A DNA stretch of 6,262 nucleotides from a bacterium (GTDB taxonomy: Bacteria > SZUA-79 > Acidulodesulfobacterales > Acidulodesulfobacteraceae): assembly GCA_021794335.1 (NCBI GenBank), contig JAJYQZ010000315.1, positions 1 to 6,262 on the forward strand, given 5' to 3'. The translations under genes and the position numbers were made by a program. The notes beneath the pieces were generated by a model, which had not been told where the DNA came from, made no database searches, and saw nothing but the letters and a program-made list of their open reading frames with translations. Below, piece by piece: positions 4,791 through 6,262 of this stretch; within the stretch, counting starts at the first letter, position 1, and every line of letters begins with the position of its first letter.

Positions 4791-5339
4791 TTATGATTTT
4801 AAATCATTTATTAAATCGTTTATATCGGAGTATGTAGTTCCAACAGGGGATAGGTCGGCGTCATGTTCTAAGATAGCCCATCTAAGTTCATTAGTATAGT
4901 TTTGGGAATCGGCGATAAGGTTGATAAGATTATCGAGTTTAGGTGTTAATCCTTTTATTTTTTTTATCCGGTCATGTTCTTTTACCGTTTTTAGGGTTCG
5001 ATAGGCTTCATAAAAAGGTTTCTGGCATTTAATATACAATTCATCTGTTATGTTATCTATATCTATTAATTTACTTTTGTCTTTATTTATGGCATTTATT
5101 ATATTGGTAACCTGTTTAATCGAATTTATCATCTTAGGTAAAATATCCTCCAATACCGATATTATAAATAGTATATTCGGCATTGCCCTTTCTATTAGAA
5201 CGGCACTATTTTTAAATTTAAGGTTTAAATCAAACATCTCAATATTCTTATTGAATAGATTTATATTATTGGCATTAAAAGAAATAATATCTTGTAATCC
5301 CTTATATGAATAATTATCAGCCTTGAAATGATTTATCAC
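4791..5339 (-). CDS. 182-residue helical protein, candidate antitoxin partner of the RelE/ParE toxin
   Basis: No family is recognised. The protein is Asn/Ile/Lys-rich and helical throughout; a hydrophobic run around residues 50-75 (ERAMPNILFIISVLEDILPK) is amphipathic rather than clearly membrane-spanning. There is no signal peptide and no visible helix-turn-helix, ribbon-helix-helix or Phd/YefM fold. The last 36 residues (147-182), with LRWAILEHDADLSPVG and YSDINDLINDLK, look like the extended acidic tails by which type II antitoxins wrap their toxin. Start GTG 5339 is supported by GAGGAG 9 bases upstream; no other in-frame start is available. The toxin follows after 11 bases in the same strand and order. 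Antitoxin is inferred from order and tail. It matches the 179-residue gene at 980 in size and layout, but I see no clear sequence similarity between them. Confidence 0.6.
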   Translation of the reverse strand: MINHFKADNYSYKGLQDIISFNANNINLFNKNIEMFDLNLKFKNSAVLIERAMPNILFIISVLEDILPKMINSIKQVTNIINAINKDKSKLIDIDNITDELYIKCQKPFYEAYRTLKTVKEHDRIKKIKGLTPKLDNLINLIADSQNYTNELRWAILEHDADLSPVGTTYSDINDLINDLKS

Positions 5340-5414
5340 GACAAAATGCTCCTCATGAAAATATTTAAAAAATAATTTTTAAAATATTTTAAAATATAAG
5401 ATATATAATTATTA

Positions 5415-5438
5415 TATCATACTATCATACTATCATAC
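5415..5438 (-). promoter_or_regulatory. three tandem 8-bp repeats upstream of toxin operon, possible operator
   Basis: TATCATAC is repeated three times without gaps (on the minus strand GTATGATA), 76 bases before GTG 5339 and immediately upstream of AT-rich -10-like sequence on the minus strand. Tandem sites at a toxin operon promoter could be the operator for autoregulation, or a slippage-prone tract that alters promoter spacing. Confidence 0.5.
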
Positions 5439-5460
5439 TATATCACATAAATATAAAAAA

Positions 5461-5866
5461 TAAAAAACCCCCTTTCCAAAACACATACCTATTTTCTTTT
5501 TAAAAGCCTCAAAACGCATCCTGCGCCGTTTTCTTCTTATAATATTCCCCTGCCCGATAGAAAAAAAGAAAGCCGACGACTCAGCTTACAATCGTTACGG
5601 GGGCAGGGGGGATGCTTTTCTTCTACAATTTTAAATGAAAGCTTGATTTCCGATGTTTTCAACGACTTTTTCGATAAAAAAGAAAGGGCAAAAACGAAGC
5701 CACAGAGGTTTTCGGCGTCGAAAAAAGAAAATAAATAATAAATACAGCGGGAGAATAATTGAAGGGCTTGAATCGCTTAAATTCCCTATCAAACTTTATT
5801 AAAAAAAAGAAATGTAGTTTTTAAAAAAAAGAAAAATGTAAAATATGAAGCATTACTTTAATAATT
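5461..5866. other. non-coding gap with G/C-rich inverted repeat and possible gene debris
   Basis: No supportable gene lies here. CCCCTGCCC (5547-5555) is perfectly inverted as GGGCAGGGG (5601-5609). TTTTCTTCT is repeated at 5529-5537 and 5616-5624. A frame open from 5457 to TAA 5736 has no ATG or GTG; its end (SLISDVFNDFFDKKERAK) looks protein-like and may be the tail of a decayed gene, with a better C-terminus (EATEVFGVEKRK) in a neighbouring frame after a shift near 5693. From 5798 an A-rich block resembles 2151 onward. Confidence 0.4.
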
Positions 5867-5891
5867 GATAGCCTCACTTTTTTTTAAAAAA
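5863..5891 (+). repeat. 29-bp direct repeat, copy 2 (GATAGCCTCAC box plus T8/A tract)
   Basis: It is identical over 29 bases to 2285-2313. Here the box is followed not by a coiled-coil gene but directly by the palindromic element, of which it forms the left end. Confidence 0.8.
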
Positions 5892-6047
5892 ATTATCGCC
5901 GGCAAAATCGACAGCCCCTCTTTAAAAACCCCTTAGGCAAAAAATTGCACAAGGGGGGTTCGACCCCGTTCCTGCAAATGCAGTATATATGCGGGTTTGC
6001 AGGAATGGGCTTTTTAAGGGGCAATTCCGTTCGTTTTTGAGGCTATC
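5867..6047. repeat. MITE-like palindromic repeat element, copy 2
   Basis: GATAGCCTCA (5867-5876) and TGAGGCTATC (6038-6047) are perfect 10-bp terminal inverted repeats. Inner arms also pair, e.g. AGCCCCTCTTTAAAAA on the left with TTTTTAAGGGGC on the right. The centre is a strong hairpin: CCCGTTCCTGCAAA (5965-5978) with TTTGCAGGAATGGG (5996-6009), 14 pairs including one G-T. The segment 5974-6003 is 27/30 identical to 2719-2748. The element is 181 bp with no coding capacity. No transposase for it is visible and no target duplication is obvious. Confidence 0.65.
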
Positions 6048-6155
6048 CTGCAGATTGGTATAAAAAAAACCTTAAGGGCTATAAAAAGCCGCCTTATTCT
6101 TATCATTTCAAAGGTTTAAGACGCTAATCTTTAATGACCGCCACCTTAAAACGGT

Positions 6156-6184
6156 TTGCTTATTTTTCAAAATAGGGGTATAAA
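6156..6184 (+). promoter_or_regulatory. possible promoter of the gene at the right edge
   Basis: TTGCTT (6156-6161) and TATAAA (6179-6184) are 17 bases apart. The -10 is five of six to consensus and the -35 only half. It lies about 40 bases before ATG 6226. Confidence 0.35.
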
Positions 6185-6225
6185 TAATTATATAGAGTTA
6201 TTTTTTGGCAGAAAAAGAGGTGTTT

Positions 6226-6262
6226 ATGAAAATAAAAGTTCATTTTGTTAAAGGTAAAAAAT
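6226..6262 (+). CDS. start of an unidentified gene, cut by the window edge
   Basis: AAGAGG (6215-6220) lies 5 bases before ATG 6226, and the frame reads MKIKVHFVKGKK to the window end. Only 12 residues are visible, too few to name a family; a beta-strand start is likely. The preceding promoter-like sequence and the absence of any upstream gene on this strand suggest the start of a transcription unit. Confidence 0.55.
   Translation, partial: MKIKVHFVKGKK

Noticed and set aside
5050..5313. 87-codon hydrophobic plus-strand frame
   Set aside because: It is the antisense of the 182-residue gene; hydrophobic runs arise from complementing Asn/Lys/Ile-rich codons.
5955..5967. GGGG-TTCGA-CCCC resembling a tRNA T-arm
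   Set aside because: No acceptor, D-arm or anticodon arm is nearby, and the bases fit better in the 14-bp hairpin of the repeat element.

Overview
The window is AT-rich, with A/T runs of 6 to 8 bases, AGGAGG-type ribosome binding sites and sigma70-like promoters, so a low-GC bacterium is likely. A tRNA-Gly fragment with an encoded CCA end fits this. No gene is diagnostic enough to name a lineage. The window reads as an accessory or genome-flux region: small genes, toxin-antitoxin-like pairs, broken mobile-element genes and much non-coding repeat DNA. I see no core metabolic operon.

Layout: 2-181 is the tail of a broken IS1380-like transposase frame. 182-446 is non-coding with nested inverted repeats. 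447-677 (minus) is a small heavy-metal-associated (HMA) fold protein whose metal-binding cysteines are missing; it has its own promoter and a leader hairpin. 980-1877 (plus) is a two-gene, overlapping module: a 179-residue helical protein followed by a RelE-like toxin. 1878-2366 is non-coding and leads to a small coiled-coil gene (2367-2634) split by a +1 frameshift at the junction of two 33-bp internal repeats. 2631-2863 is a palindromic repeat element. 2976-about 3275 (minus) is an unrecognised, probably truncated gene. 3250-4131 (plus) is a tyrosine recombinase pseudogene, lacking its N-terminus and carrying an in-frame TAA. It ends 15 bp before the 3' part of a tRNA-Gly(GCC) (4147-4191, minus), which looks like an old attachment site.

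4195-4494 holds short repeats and an inverted array that may terminate the next operon. 4495-5339 (minus) is a second two-gene module: a 182-residue helical protein followed by a RelE/ParE-family toxin, with an 8-bp tandem repeat in its promoter region. 5461-6225 is non-coding, with a second copy of the repeat element seen at 2285-2863. A new gene begins at 6226 and runs off the end.

Two patterns tie the window together. First, both toxin modules share one architecture: the upstream partner is about 180 residues and mainly helical, has no DNA-binding domain I can recognise, and carries an antitoxin-like C-terminal tail. They are candidates for an atypical type II toxin-antitoxin arrangement. 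Second, a box (GATAGCCTCAC) next to a T8/A6 tract recurs, together with hairpin elements ending in its complement, on both sides of the coiled-coil gene and again at 5863-6047. This suggests a dispersed cassette or MITE-like family. All functional calls rest on reading translations by eye, without database searches.
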